This document shows, piece by piece, positions 52,767-60,864 of a stretch of DNA of 64,000 nucleotides. Within the stretch, counting starts at the first letter, position 1, and every line of letters starts with the position of its first letter. Under the pieces are notes generated by a model that did not search any database, was not told the origin of the DNA, and saw only the letters and a list, made by a program, of their open reading frames with translations. Source of the DNA: CBDCWQ01 sp965223435 (GTDB lineage: Bacteria; Myxococcota; Kuafuiibacteriia; Kuafuiibacteriales; Kuafuiibacteriaceae). The stretch lies in the NCBI GenBank assembly GCA_965223435.1, contig CBDCWQ010000023.1, forward strand, positions 868,001 through 932,000, given 5' to 3'. Position numbers and translations under genes: made by a program.

Positions 52767-54068
52767 TTAGGGGCTGGTGGGGGAAGAGCTCGGCGCTTCG
52801 GCACACGTGCAGGTTCCGCAGCCTGTTGTCGGATCGGTCTCAAATCCATGCTCACAATGGATGGCGGCGCACACGATATCAGGACACCCCTCGGGCGATG
52901 ATGGTTCGCATCCTATGGGCTCACAGTGTCCCGGGTCGCTGGGGGGCTCCGGATTGCACTCGCAGACTTCGCAGCCCGTTGAGGGGTCAACCGCAAAACC
53001 GTTTTCGCAGTACATGCGGCAAGCTACGGGCTTACATTGTCCCGGGTCGCTGGGGGGCTCCGGCCGGACGTTATGACATCCAACATATCCTGATTCGGGT
53101 TCGCAGCTCTCAGGTGCAAGGAGGACACAGGGTTCGTCTTCGGCGCATTCCCGCCAACAATCTCTTTCATACTCAGGCTCGCACTCCGGATGTTCAATAC
53201 ATCTATTTTCTTCCAGTCCATGACAAAGGCGATCGGGTTCATCAGGTCCTGCAGCGCATTCGCAGACCTCGCAGCCGGTATCAGAATCGACCGCGAATCC
53301 GTACCGACAAAACATCTTGCACAGAACCGGCGCGCAATCATCTGGCTCTGCGGGTGGGCAAACGTCGGTATACGGATCGTCGTCTCCGTTCGCCGAGCAC
53401 GAGGGCGGGTCCGCGGGCTCCCATGAACATCCAACGTATTTGGGGGGAAGGACAATTTGTCCGCCACAATCATCGCGATCGGGCCGATGACATGGCGCAC
53501 GACCGGGACCACCTTCAAAGGGCGAAGAAAATGCGACTTCAGGTTCGGGAGCGAAATCGAGCGTATTGGTGGGTGGCGCCTTCCCTTGTACGGGTTCCGT
53601 TCCTGAGCCAACGGGGTAGGACTTGGGGTCAGCACGATAGGGCGAGGCGTACTCAGGCTTACAATCAACGCGTGAGGTACAAGACTGTTCGTCTAGAGCC
53701 CGGCACGGATCGCTCATGACACACACGAACAGCGGGGGCGGGCGCCGTGCCACCTCGTTTGGTGCCCCCTCGCTAAAGACCCTGGGCCGTTGGGGCTGAG
53801 CGGGGATTTCAAAGAGAGGTTCACATCCGGGCGTTTGCACACAAGCCTTCGGGCCCAACTGTTGGCAATCGATGGGCCTAGTCGCTGCGGGCTCAACGTT
53901 TGGTCCGGTGGCGTCAGCGATACCGCCAGGGGCGGGCTCATTTCCCACATGTTGTCCGATGTCGACTTGAGCGTCGCCATCCACCCCCCCGCAGCTTCCT
54001 CCGGTATATCCCGAAATCCACATTGCGCCGAAAAGCAAGAAAGCCATATTCCTATGTCGTTCGTTCAT
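52767..54068 (-). CDS. Exported cysteine-rich protein with antistasin-like repeats
   Basis: 433 residues from the ATG at 54068, with GAGGAGA close upstream. The N-terminus is hydrophobic (MAFLLFGAMWISGYTGGSC) and may be a lipoprotein signal with Cys26, though the lipobox is weak. About forty cysteines follow. Three units match the antistasin-type pattern C..V.C...C..GFA.D..TGCEVCEC: residues 245-271, 345-371 and 396-422. The first two read CKMFCRYGFAVDSDTGCEVCEC and CRMYCENGFAVDPSTGCEVCEC (each 22 residues; written here only to name their order and spacing). Leech antistasins inhibit serine proteases, but inhibition here is inference. A 111-base duplication lies inside the gene (near 52927 and 53038). 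Confidence 0.75.
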   Translation of the reverse strand: MNERHRNMAFLLFGAMWISGYTGGSCGGVDGDAQVDIGQHVGNEPAPGGIADATGPNVEPAATRPIDCQQLGPKACVQTPGCEPLFEIPAQPQRPRVFSEGAPNEVARRPPPLFVCVMSDPCRALDEQSCTSRVDCKPEYASPYRADPKSYPVGSGTEPVQGKAPPTNTLDFAPEPEVAFSSPFEGGPGRAPCHRPDRDDCGGQIVLPPKYVGCSWEPADPPSCSANGDDDPYTDVCPPAEPDDCAPVLCKMFCRYGFAVDSDTGCEVCECAAGPDEPDRLCHGLEENRCIEHPECEPEYERDCWRECAEDEPCVLLAPESCEPESGYVGCHNVRPEPPSDPGQCKPVACRMYCENGFAVDPSTGCEVCECNPEPPSDPGHCEPIGCEPSSPEGCPDIVCAAIHCEHGFETDPTTGCGTCTCAEAPSSSPTSP

Positions 54069-54193
54069 ATCTTCTCCTCATAACCAGGCGCCAGCTCCAT
54101 TCAGGCGCTCACAGTCCCGTAATGCAAAGGTGTGGCCATCCCATCAAATCGCCCTAAGCATTCATGATCGTGGCAAGGTGTACACGCACAGGT

Positions 54194-54248
54194 CTCAAAA
54201 TTCTGACGGGCAGACCAGACTCCGGCTCGGGGATGACAGAATTTTGAG
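54194..54248. repeat. 12-bp perfect inverted repeat with a 31-base spacer
   Basis: ctcaaaattctg (54194-54205) and its exact reverse complement cagaattttgag (54237-54248) flank a 31-base GC-rich spacer. It lies 126 bases upstream of the antistasin-like gene start and about 225 bases beyond the stop of the TSP3 gene at 54473. It could be a terminator stem, an operator or the trace of a small element. The rest of 54069-54472 (about 400 bases) shows no gene. Confidence 0.5.
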
Positions 54249-54472
54249 GACGCCCACCCATCGGAAAATCAAGCGGGTGTAAACCACGCCCGCCATGGTT
54301 TTCAAGGATATGATGGACCCGAGGATGACAGGGTCAGAGTATTGTAGCCACCCCGGCGATGGGGCTTGGTGTCAGCCGCATTCGGTCGCTGGGTTCCCGA
54401 GGTATGGGCTGGTTCAGATCTTTCTTCAGGCCGAGTTCAAGAGGCCAGTGCCCGAGCAGGGGCTGTCGGGCT

Positions 54473-57157
54473 TCATTGAGAACCGTCGGAGGGTGATTCG
54501 CTGATGAGCGCCTGATAGCCATCTAAGTCATGGATCGCAAAACCTTGGAAACTCGTGTGAGCCCTGAACGCTTCGGATACAATCTGAAGCTGTTGCTCCA
54601 TGATCCGCACACCTTCCTCAAAAAAGGAAACCTTCTCGACACTGTCGGGCACGGGTCGGGTCTCTACACCAATGAACACCGGTTTTCCTAGGCGCCCAGC
54701 GTAGTTGAGCTCATCCTGTGCCAAGAAGACGATTCCGTCGGGGCCGATGAGGGCAGAACGCGGATCGGTCGCATTATTCACTTCGTCGCCATCGCTTACG
54801 CCGTCGCCGTCGGTGTCAGCGTTTGCGGGATCGGTGAAAAGCATAAGAATCTCCCGCTTATCACTGAGGCCGTCTCGGTCGGTGTCGAAGGAGAACGGAT
54901 CGCTATGGTAGATTGATATTTCGTCCTCGTCCGAGATCCAATCCCGATCGCTGTCTTTTTTTCTTGGGTTGGCACCATCGATCAGGACCTCTTGGGCATC
55001 GTCTGCACCGTCTTCGTCTGTGTCTATGTTCAATGGGTCGGAGTGAGACACTCGGATCTCATAACCGTCAGAAAGCCCATCGCCATCCGTGTCCGAATTC
55101 ATGGGGTCGGTTCCCGTGATTTCTGTCTCTTCTCGGTCGGACAGCCAATCTCCGTCGGCATCGGGCGGTAGGGGATCGGTGCCGTTGCGTATTTCTTCTC
55201 CGTCATGGGTTCCATCGCCATCGCTGTCGGCCATACTGGGATGGGTGTTGTGAACGTTGACTTCTTCGCCATCGCGCAGTCCATCCCCATCGCTGTCTGG
55301 GTTGTTTGAGTCAGATCCGTAGTACGGCTCGAGTTCGTCCGATAATCCATCCTCGTCTCGGTCAGAGACCAAAGGATCTTGACTGTCTTGTAGAATTTCT
55401 TGCCCGTCGGTGATGCCGTCTCCGTCGGTGTCGGAGTCGAGGGGATCGGTACCGAGAACCAAAAACTCGGTTCCGTCATCGATGCCATCTTCGTCGGTGT
55501 CTCGAACGAGCGGATCTGTTCCAAGGGCTTGCTCCCAGGTATCAAGCAGAAGGTCACCGTCCTTGTCTACTGGTTCGAGCGTCGAGCCTTGCCTGTCTTC
55601 GATTGACCTGACTGGGCCTTGATTTTCGGGCGCCGGGTCTTTCTCGGAGTGCGCCATCGCCCATGTCCACGCCCCCAGGGCAAAGTCCCGGTTGGCGAGG
55701 ACGGTGACGCAATCATAGGTGTCTTGAAGATGGGCGTGGAGCGGTTTGAGATGGCCTTGCCAACTCACCGGAAAGTCAAACCAGAAGGGAATGGACGCAC
55801 AGACTGGCATGTTGTGTTTTCCTGCTTCGGCCATGAGGGCCTCGGACAACTCGAGGTATGCCGTTGAGAGTTGGTCTCGACCGTCGTCGTCTTCCTCCCA
55901 TTCGGGTAGCAGATAGGGAAAGATGGATGTGCTGATGCCGTCGAAACGTGTCGCGTCTTCGGTACGAGTGCGGTTGTATCGGAGCACGCGATTCAGCATC
56001 GCAAGTGCATCGCGTCGGTTTTCGGGTAAAACGTAGGTTTCCGTACCAAGAAACTCCGATCCGAGCAAAGCATGTACCTGTATGCCCTGATCGTGAAGCG
56101 TAGCGATCAGCCGTGCATATTTTGAGGGTTCGTCTTGAATAATATTGCGTCCGTCGTATGCGTCTGCGTATAAGTACAACCTTGTGATGGCGTGACGCCT
56201 TAAAAACCGAAGCGTAGACCTGAGGAAGTCTGGTTCTTCTAGCATTCGAAACGTCGTTTCCTCCCAAACCCATGTCGCCCGAGCCAAAGGCGGTGAATCA
56301 CAGGAACAGTCGCCAGAAAAATCGACTTCCTGCTCGTCAAGAGTGCCGCGTACCGAGCGTCCGGAGCACTGGGTGTCATTTTTGTTGTTGTTACGGACAA
56401 AGACGGAAAAACGCAGTCCTTCCGATACTGAACTTTGAGAAGGGTAGACGGCGAGCTCGTACCGACCTGGCTTGGAAGCCGCGAAACTTGCTCTATCAAA
56501 ATGGCTTCCTAGGCAATAGTCTTGATGGTCTGCGCCGGTTGGTAGGTGCGTGACTGCCCACTGCCAAGCTTGGGCCGCAGTGCTTGTCGTCGAGGAGTGA
56601 ATCTGCGCGCTTAAGGCCGTTCCCAGGTCTGCGGTTCGACTCGGTTCGAAGCTAAGGTCCTCTATGACGGGCTCGGTTGACCGATCCAAGACGAAGGTAA
56701 CGCCCAGTCCTCCGCGCGGTGTGGGGCCACAGTCTGAACGAAGAACGATATCGCTGGTTGCGAAAGGGGTGACTTCGATTTCACTTTCGGTGGGTCGACA
56801 ACTTTGGGATCTCGCACCTTGAGCGTCCGTAAGGGGAGTGGCGCGAACCGTGTAGGTGCCGGCCAACAGGGGAACGAACCACTGAGAGAACCAGTGGTCT
56901 TCTTGTTTCGCATCGAGGGTATCTGGAAAAGCACCCGGGTTCAGAGGAACAATGGCAGTCCTTTTTGTGGTCGCTCCCCCGATGATTTCGAAATGGATAT
57001 GGGTTACGTCAAATTCTGCATCCTCGACAGAAGCAGAAAGCCCGAGCCGAAGCATGCTCTTTTGTGGTGGGTCCGCGGTGTCAGCTGTTGTTACGTGATC
57101 AGCGCAAGCGTTGATGAAGAGCACCGAAAGTGCAGGTGCCATGCGGTATCGAATCAT
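54473..57157 (-). CDS. Lipoprotein-like protein with a TIM barrel interrupted by a 12-unit TSP3 array
   Basis: 894 residues from the ATG at 57157, with AAGGAACGAG upstream. The signal ends LSVLFINAC (Cys18). Residues 35-160 and 160-285 are beta domains. The barrel begins at 295 (ATWVWEE, TRLYLYADAYDG, IQVHALLGSEFLG, RFDGISTSIF, CVTVLANRDFALG), matching the barrel of 1011-3437. At about 530 it is broken by a TSP3 array (residues 531-800, twelve D-x-D-x-D-G units, period about 23 residues), and the barrel resumes at 805 (DGIVFLAQDELNYAGRLG, KPVFIGVETRP, SFFEEGVRIMEQQL, SFQGFAIHDLDGYQAL). The calcium-binding rod therefore sits in a loop after strand six. The acidic HLDVE run of the paralogue is replaced by STSIF, so the active site may be degenerate. 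Surface role likely. Confidence 0.85.
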   Translation of the reverse strand: MIRYRMAPALSVLFINACADHVTTADTADPPQKSMLRLGLSASVEDAEFDVTHIHFEIIGGATTKRTAIVPLNPGAFPDTLDAKQEDHWFSQWFVPLLAGTYTVRATPLTDAQGARSQSCRPTESEIEVTPFATSDIVLRSDCGPTPRGGLGVTFVLDRSTEPVIEDLSFEPSRTADLGTALSAQIHSSTTSTAAQAWQWAVTHLPTGADHQDYCLGSHFDRASFAASKPGRYELAVYPSQSSVSEGLRFSVFVRNNNKNDTQCSGRSVRGTLDEQEVDFSGDCSCDSPPLARATWVWEETTFRMLEEPDFLRSTLRFLRRHAITRLYLYADAYDGRNIIQDEPSKYARLIATLHDQGIQVHALLGSEFLGTETYVLPENRRDALAMLNRVLRYNRTRTEDATRFDGISTSIFPYLLPEWEEDDDGRDQLSTAYLELSEALMAEAGKHNMPVCASIPFWFDFPVSWQGHLKPLHAHLQDTYDCVTVLANRDFALGAWTWAMAHSEKDPAPENQGPVRSIEDRQGSTLEPVDKDGDLLLDTWEQALGTDPLVRDTDEDGIDDGTEFLVLGTDPLDSDTDGDGITDGQEILQDSQDPLVSDRDEDGLSDELEPYYGSDSNNPDSDGDGLRDGEEVNVHNTHPSMADSDGDGTHDGEEIRNGTDPLPPDADGDWLSDREETEITGTDPMNSDTDGDGLSDGYEIRVSHSDPLNIDTDEDGADDAQEVLIDGANPRKKDSDRDWISDEDEISIYHSDPFSFDTDRDGLSDKREILMLFTDPANADTDGDGVSDGDEVNNATDPRSALIGPDGIVFLAQDELNYAGRLGKPVFIGVETRPVPDSVEKVSFFEEGVRIMEQQLQIVSEAFRAHTSFQGFAIHDLDGYQALISESPSDGSQ
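54758..55567 (-). repeat. Twelve thrombospondin type 3 (calcium-binding) repeat units
   Basis: Twelve consecutive units with D-x-D-x-D-G cores (DKDGDLLLD, DTDEDGIDD, DTDGDGITD, DRDEDGLSD and others) and a period near 23 codons. The array lies inside the barrel-coding part of the 54473-57157 gene. The DNA periodicity of about 69 bases is visible as repeated tcggt/tcggtgtc blocks. Confidence 0.85.
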
Positions 57158-57521
57158 GGTGTTTCTCGTTCCTTTTTTGTTTGGGCTTTATTTGTGACAA
57201 GCTCATGGGATTGGGCTTTGCTCGTAGCGGGCCCCTGCGTGGGTCTTGCTCGTAGCGCGCCCACGGTTGAGAACCATCGCGTTGCGAGAGACGAATGGTT
57301 CAAGTTCTGTGCCACCGGGGAACGCGAACAACGATGCCGCAGGGGGGGAACGAATGCCGCAGTATTCAGTGTTTTTTTGATGAGCCTACTTGGGGAAGCG
57401 GCTCTTGTATGTCACGGGACATGTGACAGGACACGTGGCAGAAGTCCAAACGACTCCACACTCGGCCCCTATGCGGTGGGCGTGCGATACGATGGCTTAT
57501 TCTTGGGCTCACTTCGAGGAC
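57158..57521. other. Intergenic region with short tandem repeats
   Basis: About 360 bases without a gene. Two short direct repeats are visible: ttgctcgtagcg at 57218-57229 and 57246-57257 (period 28). Three 12-base units run at 57411-57446 (gtcacgggacat, gtgacaggacac, gtggcagaagtc); the first two are alike and the third is degenerate. These may be regulator-binding sites for the TSP3 gene or remnants of unequal crossing-over; no promoter was clear. Confidence 0.4.
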
Positions 57522-58643
57522 CTACAGGAGCCCGTTGACCTGGGCGGGATGAAACTCGGTACCTTCGAGCAGTCTTTCTGCGAACGAGAGAAGCCGATTG
57601 CGGAGAGTGCGCGTGACGTCTGGGTACCAGATCGGGCTCGCAAGCACGAGGGAGCGCCATGCAAAGAACGGCGCAACGACCTTGAGAAGGTCACGATCCT
57701 CGGAGACCTCAAGGTACGTTGCCCAGAAAAGATCCCAGACCTGACGAAGCGCACCCGAAAACGTATTTTGTCCCAAGAGCGCGAAAAACAGATAGTTGAT
57801 GGAGAGGCAGGTCACGTCGTCCGCGGGGTCTCCGGCGCACCCTCGACTGGCGTCAAGGACTGAAAAATCTGTGTGGGCCCGAAACAGAATGTTGAAGGGG
57901 TGAAAATCGCCGTGAATGCGTCGACACCGATGGGGTTGACTTCGAAGCTTCCAGCGCCAAACGACCAGTTGGTGCTCGATGGCCTCCAAGCGTTCCCAGG
58001 AAACATGGGGGCAGTCCTTGGGGTAGTTGTCGCACAGGCCGAAGACCCCTTCTCCATGTCCGACGGTGTCTCGAAGGAACCGAATGTACTGGTCGCTGGG
58101 TCTTGTCTTTTGATGCAGCCTCGCCAGGTATCGCGCCAGGGCATCCGCGCGATCCAAGTCGGGTTGCTTGGCCCGCGTTGACCCCGAGAGGCGCCGAAGA
58201 TCGTCGGCGTAGAGGTCTCCCTCCACGTGGTTGGTCACCAAGAAAGGCTCTCCGTCAGGCAGAGAGATCAGTTGACCGGCTCGGTCGAACAGACCCATGT
58301 CCTTGGCGCGAACGTGCCGGGGCAGTTCATTGAAGGTGTCGTAGGCCAACACCAGTGCTTCCACCCGATCGGACCTTCGGTCATGTCCAAAGGCATTGGG
58401 CTGGACGGTGCGAATCACAAAAGTCTCATTTCCGTCTTGGTGCCGAAAGTGAATCCGAAGCGGGCTCCCGTACCCGCAGCGCTTTTCTGGCTGGTCAACG
58501 GGCTTCCCGAGGGGGGTCAAGGATAAGATTTGAGGCCCCTCGAACCCCAACCGCCCCAAATAAGTCTCGAGCGCTGGCAAATCCACCAAACCGGGTGGGG
58601 CGTTTGACGGAATGTTTTCGGATGATGGGCTGATGCGGTTCAT
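57522..58643 (-). CDS. Aminoglycoside phosphotransferase-like kinase
   Basis: 373 residues from the ATG at 58643, which has AAAGGA five bases upstream; the frame extends to 58898 but that part overlaps the divergent gene and looks spurious. The APH/choline-kinase fold shows FVIRTVQPNAFGHDRRSD in place of the usual ATP-Lys strand, the Brenner motif HGDFHPFNILF (His243, Asp245, Asn250) and VLDASRGCAGDPADDVTCL (Asp263). It phosphorylates a small molecule; many such genes have no role in aminoglycoside resistance. It is divergent from an APS-kinase-like gene with 64 bases between the starts. In other genomes these two activities occur as fused aminoglycoside-phosphotransferase / ATP-binding proteins. 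Confidence 0.85.
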   Translation of the reverse strand: MNRISPSSENIPSNAPPGLVDLPALETYLGRLGFEGPQILSLTPLGKPVDQPEKRCGYGSPLRIHFRHQDGNETFVIRTVQPNAFGHDRRSDRVEALVLAYDTFNELPRHVRAKDMGLFDRAGQLISLPDGEPFLVTNHVEGDLYADDLRRLSGSTRAKQPDLDRADALARYLARLHQKTRPSDQYIRFLRDTVGHGEGVFGLCDNYPKDCPHVSWERLEAIEHQLVVWRWKLRSQPHRCRRIHGDFHPFNILFRAHTDFSVLDASRGCAGDPADDVTCLSINYLFFALLGQNTFSGALRQVWDLFWATYLEVSEDRDLLKVVAPFFAWRSLVLASPIWYPDVTRTLRNRLLSFAERLLEGTEFHPAQVNGLL

Positions 58644-58707
58644 GGATCCTTTCTCATTCAAGAAGTGCGCCACCAGAGTTGGCCTGGTTCTTGAATGGCT
58701 CAGGGGT

Positions 58708-59316
58708 ATGACGGCGATACATGACAGATGCCTACCACCAAACGCCGGCAGGGTTCTGTGGCTCACCGGCCTTCCGGCGACGGGAAAAACGACCGTGGCC
58801 GTGGCCCTTTTGGAGGCGCTCAGGACCCGAGGCACGCCTACGTTTTGGATCGACAGCGATTCACTTCGTCGGGTGCTCCGCATGGAGCAAAAATACACCC
58901 CCGAGGCCCGCGACCAATTTTACGAAATCGTAGGGCATCTCGCGACCGAAGCGGCGCGGGGTGGTGTCACCGTGGTGGTCAGTGCGACGGCACCCCGTCG
59001 ACACCATCGGGATCGTGTTCGCGCTGCGGTCGACGATTTTGTGGAAGTACTCCTGGTTTGCGGACGAAAGCGCTTGCTGGAGCGCGACCCAAAAGGCCTG
59101 TATCTCAAGGCCCACCACGGGGAGATTCAGAACTTTCCCGGCGTGAGCGCCGCCTTCGAGTCACCCGCAAAAGCCGAGTTGGTCCTCGATACCGGTCGCA
59201 TCGAACCCGTGCAAGCCGTGGACGCAATTCTCAGGACGCTTGATGCTCGGGCGACGAAGCGACCCATGACTGAGGTGCCCCCGACCGTTACAAAACCGTA
59301 CCACGATAGCGCGTAA
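58708..59316 (+). CDS. Adenylylsulfate-kinase-like protein
   Basis: 202 residues from the ATG at 58708 (MTAIHDRCLP); AGGGG is only one base upstream, so the start is uncertain, and the longer start at 58612 overlaps the divergent gene. The Walker A motif is GLPATGKTT (residues 21-29), followed by TFWIDSDSLRRVL (dNMP-binding strand), VVVSATAP, and the APS-kinase segment RDPKGLYLKAHHGEIQNFPG, then ELVLDT. The family phosphorylates adenosine phosphosulfate to PAPS; the usual FTGIDDPYE motif is changed to FPGVSAAFESP, so the substrate may differ. It forms a divergent pair with the phosphotransferase-like gene. Confidence 0.82.
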   Translation: MTAIHDRCLPPNAGRVLWLTGLPATGKTTVAVALLEALRTRGTPTFWIDSDSLRRVLRMEQKYTPEARDQFYEIVGHLATEAARGGVTVVVSATAPRRHHRDRVRAAVDDFVEVLLVCGRKRLLERDPKGLYLKAHHGEIQNFPGVSAAFESPAKAELVLDTGRIEPVQAVDAILRTLDARATKRPMTEVPPTVTKPYHDSA

Positions 59317-59395
59317 ATGGGACAGTCCGGGAACATGGTTCTCGACGGGGTGTCTTCGTGCGTTTGATTTTTCTCGGTCGGTCCCGCCCTTTTGT

Positions 59396-59938
59396 TCATG
59401 GATGCGGCCTCAAAGGGCGGTAGCGGAGCTCAACGAAGCCTGCACCCAGTCCTTTGTGTCCTGTGAGCTCCAGGTCGTGTCGCCGATGGACGCCGGCAAA
59501 TAGGGGACGGCCCCGGCCCAGAATGCGGGGGACGATGGTGATGACGAGCTCATCGACCAGGCCTTTATCGAGTGATTGGCGCACCAGCTCGCCCCCGTCG
59601 ATGTAGACGTCGCGGTCGCCGGCCATTTCGCTGGCTTGGGCGACCGCCGACTCGATGCCCCCGGACACCGCTTGCACCGTGGATACCCGCGATTCGATTG
59701 TGCGGTGGGTCAATACCAGCACCGGCGTTTCGCCGTAGGGCCAATCACCGTCGAAGTTGTTGACCACGTCAAAGGTGCGGCGGCCTATCAAAAGCGCTCC
59801 CACGCCGGCGAAGAATGGCGTAAATGTATCTTCGACTTGCTGCCCTCTCTGTGGCTCCAGGAAGCCAAGACTGTCGTCTGGTCCAGCGATGAATCCATCG
59901 AGTGAACACGCCATGAAAGCGATTCGATCTTTGGCCAC
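59396..59938 (-). CDS. Dihydrofolate-reductase-like (RibD C-terminal fold) protein
   Basis: 180 residues from a GTG at 59938 with GAGG five bases upstream; this gives MAKDRIAFMACSLDGFIAGPDDSLGFLE, the normal start of the family, whereas the frame open to 60238 adds 100 residues of doubtful sequence. Motifs include ALLIGRRTFDVVNNF, ETPVLVLTHR, DVYIDGGELVRQSLDKGLVDELVITIVPRILGRGRPLF, and a C-terminal VELRYRPL strand. These DHFR-fold proteins bind NADPH but few have known substrates; FAD/riboflavin-type reductases and DHFR-like enzymes both occur. It converges on the APS-kinase-like gene. Confidence 0.84.
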   Translation of the reverse strand: MAKDRIAFMACSLDGFIAGPDDSLGFLEPQRGQQVEDTFTPFFAGVGALLIGRRTFDVVNNFDGDWPYGETPVLVLTHRTIESRVSTVQAVSGGIESAVAQASEMAGDRDVYIDGGELVRQSLDKGLVDELVITIVPRILGRGRPLFAGVHRRHDLELTGHKGLGAGFVELRYRPLRPHP

Positions 59939-60236
59939 GTGTGCCTCGTAACCCTCGCTGGCAACGAAATCAAAGAACGAACCATGGGTAAGAACGACGG
60001 GGTTGTCCTGGTGGGCGAATTCAAGACCCCGTAGCCCCCCCTGGGCCGGGGCCACGAGAGAGGCCGCGTCATATGCTTCGAACAGGGAGGCAAGGAAAGA
60101 TGTTGGTCTAAACCTTTGATGTGAGAGGGGTTTCCAGGAAGTCGTGGCCCGGTCGTTTGGGGCTGTGATCAGCCCAGGTCGGGGTCGGGTGAACCTGCGG
60201 CCCTGGGGTACGGTAGGCTGGGCCGCGCATGAACCC

Positions 60237-60380
60237 ATGCGTTATTTTAGGGCACGGGCGGTAAGATTGCGACGATTGGGCAACGTGACGAAGGTTCTCG
60301 CTGGTTTGGTGGTGGGGCTCTTGCTTGCCGAGGGTATGTTTTACGTGAAGGACGACGGTGCGTTTGATGGCCGCCGATGA
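60237..60380 (+). pseudogene. N-terminal remnant of an apparent SGNH-hydrolase-type protein
   Basis: 47 codons from the ATG at 60237: a basic start and one hydrophobic helix (VTKVLAGLVVGLLLAEGMF), then YVKDDGAF and a stop. The pattern helix-AE-DDGAF is what I recall at the start of SGNH/GDSL-hydrolase-type envelope proteins in Myxococcota. One base out of frame, the following gene continues MAADEILGLRPEATT, which fits the next part of such proteins. Assignment to the SGNH group is tentative. Confidence 0.45.
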
Positions 60381-60864
60381 AATCCTCGGACTTCGGCCGG
60401 AGGCGACGACGCTCATCGTGGTGTACAATTTTGCTCTCGGCAACCGTTCATTGCTGGCCAACCCGACCGATAGCAGCATGCGGGATCGCATCAATCACAA
60501 GGTTAAACATAGAGAGGCTTTTCGGCCGTTTGCACCCGCAATTCTTGCTGCTACATTCGAGACCTCGTTTGAGGGGGTGCCAGACGCGATGACGCCGTAC
60601 ATGACGACGGTACGTTCGGTGCTCGACCCAAAAAGGCTCGGCGCGGTCACGCACGTAGATGGGACCGCCCGCGTACAATCAGTCAGTCGGCCCGCCACCA
60701 TGCTTCACCAGGTGCTCGGCCAGGTCACGGTACCGGCGGTCCTTAATACGTCCCTCAATGGCGCGGGCGAACCCATTGCGGGTACCGGCGTTGACGCGCT
60801 CGCCTTCTTTATGAAACATCGTGTGGACGCGCTCTTTGTACACGATGTTGAGGTGACTCGGTGA
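60358..60864 (+). pseudogene. C-terminal fragment of a carbamoyltransferase (NodU/CmcH/TobZ family)
   Basis: The open frame gives 168 residues. From about residue 25 it is the C-terminal domain of the family: ALGNRSLLANPTDSSMRDRINHKVKHREAFRPFAPAI, VLNTSLNGAGEPI and the final AFFMKHRVDALFVHD segment. Normal members are roughly 550-600 residues, so the N-terminal catalytic (Kae1-like) part is absent and the gene cannot carbamoylate as it stands. The first 20 residues (MAADEILGLRPEATT) belong to a different protein, apparently the SGNH-type remnant, indicating an in-place deletion that joined two neighbours. The stop codon overlaps the next gene by four bases. Confidence 0.82.

Noticed and set aside
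59939..60238. N-terminal extension of the dihydrofolate-reductase-like gene
   Set aside because: The frame stays open for 100 codons, but a GTG at 59938 has a proper ribosome site and gives the family-normal start. The extension may be the remnant of another gene, but I cannot identify it.
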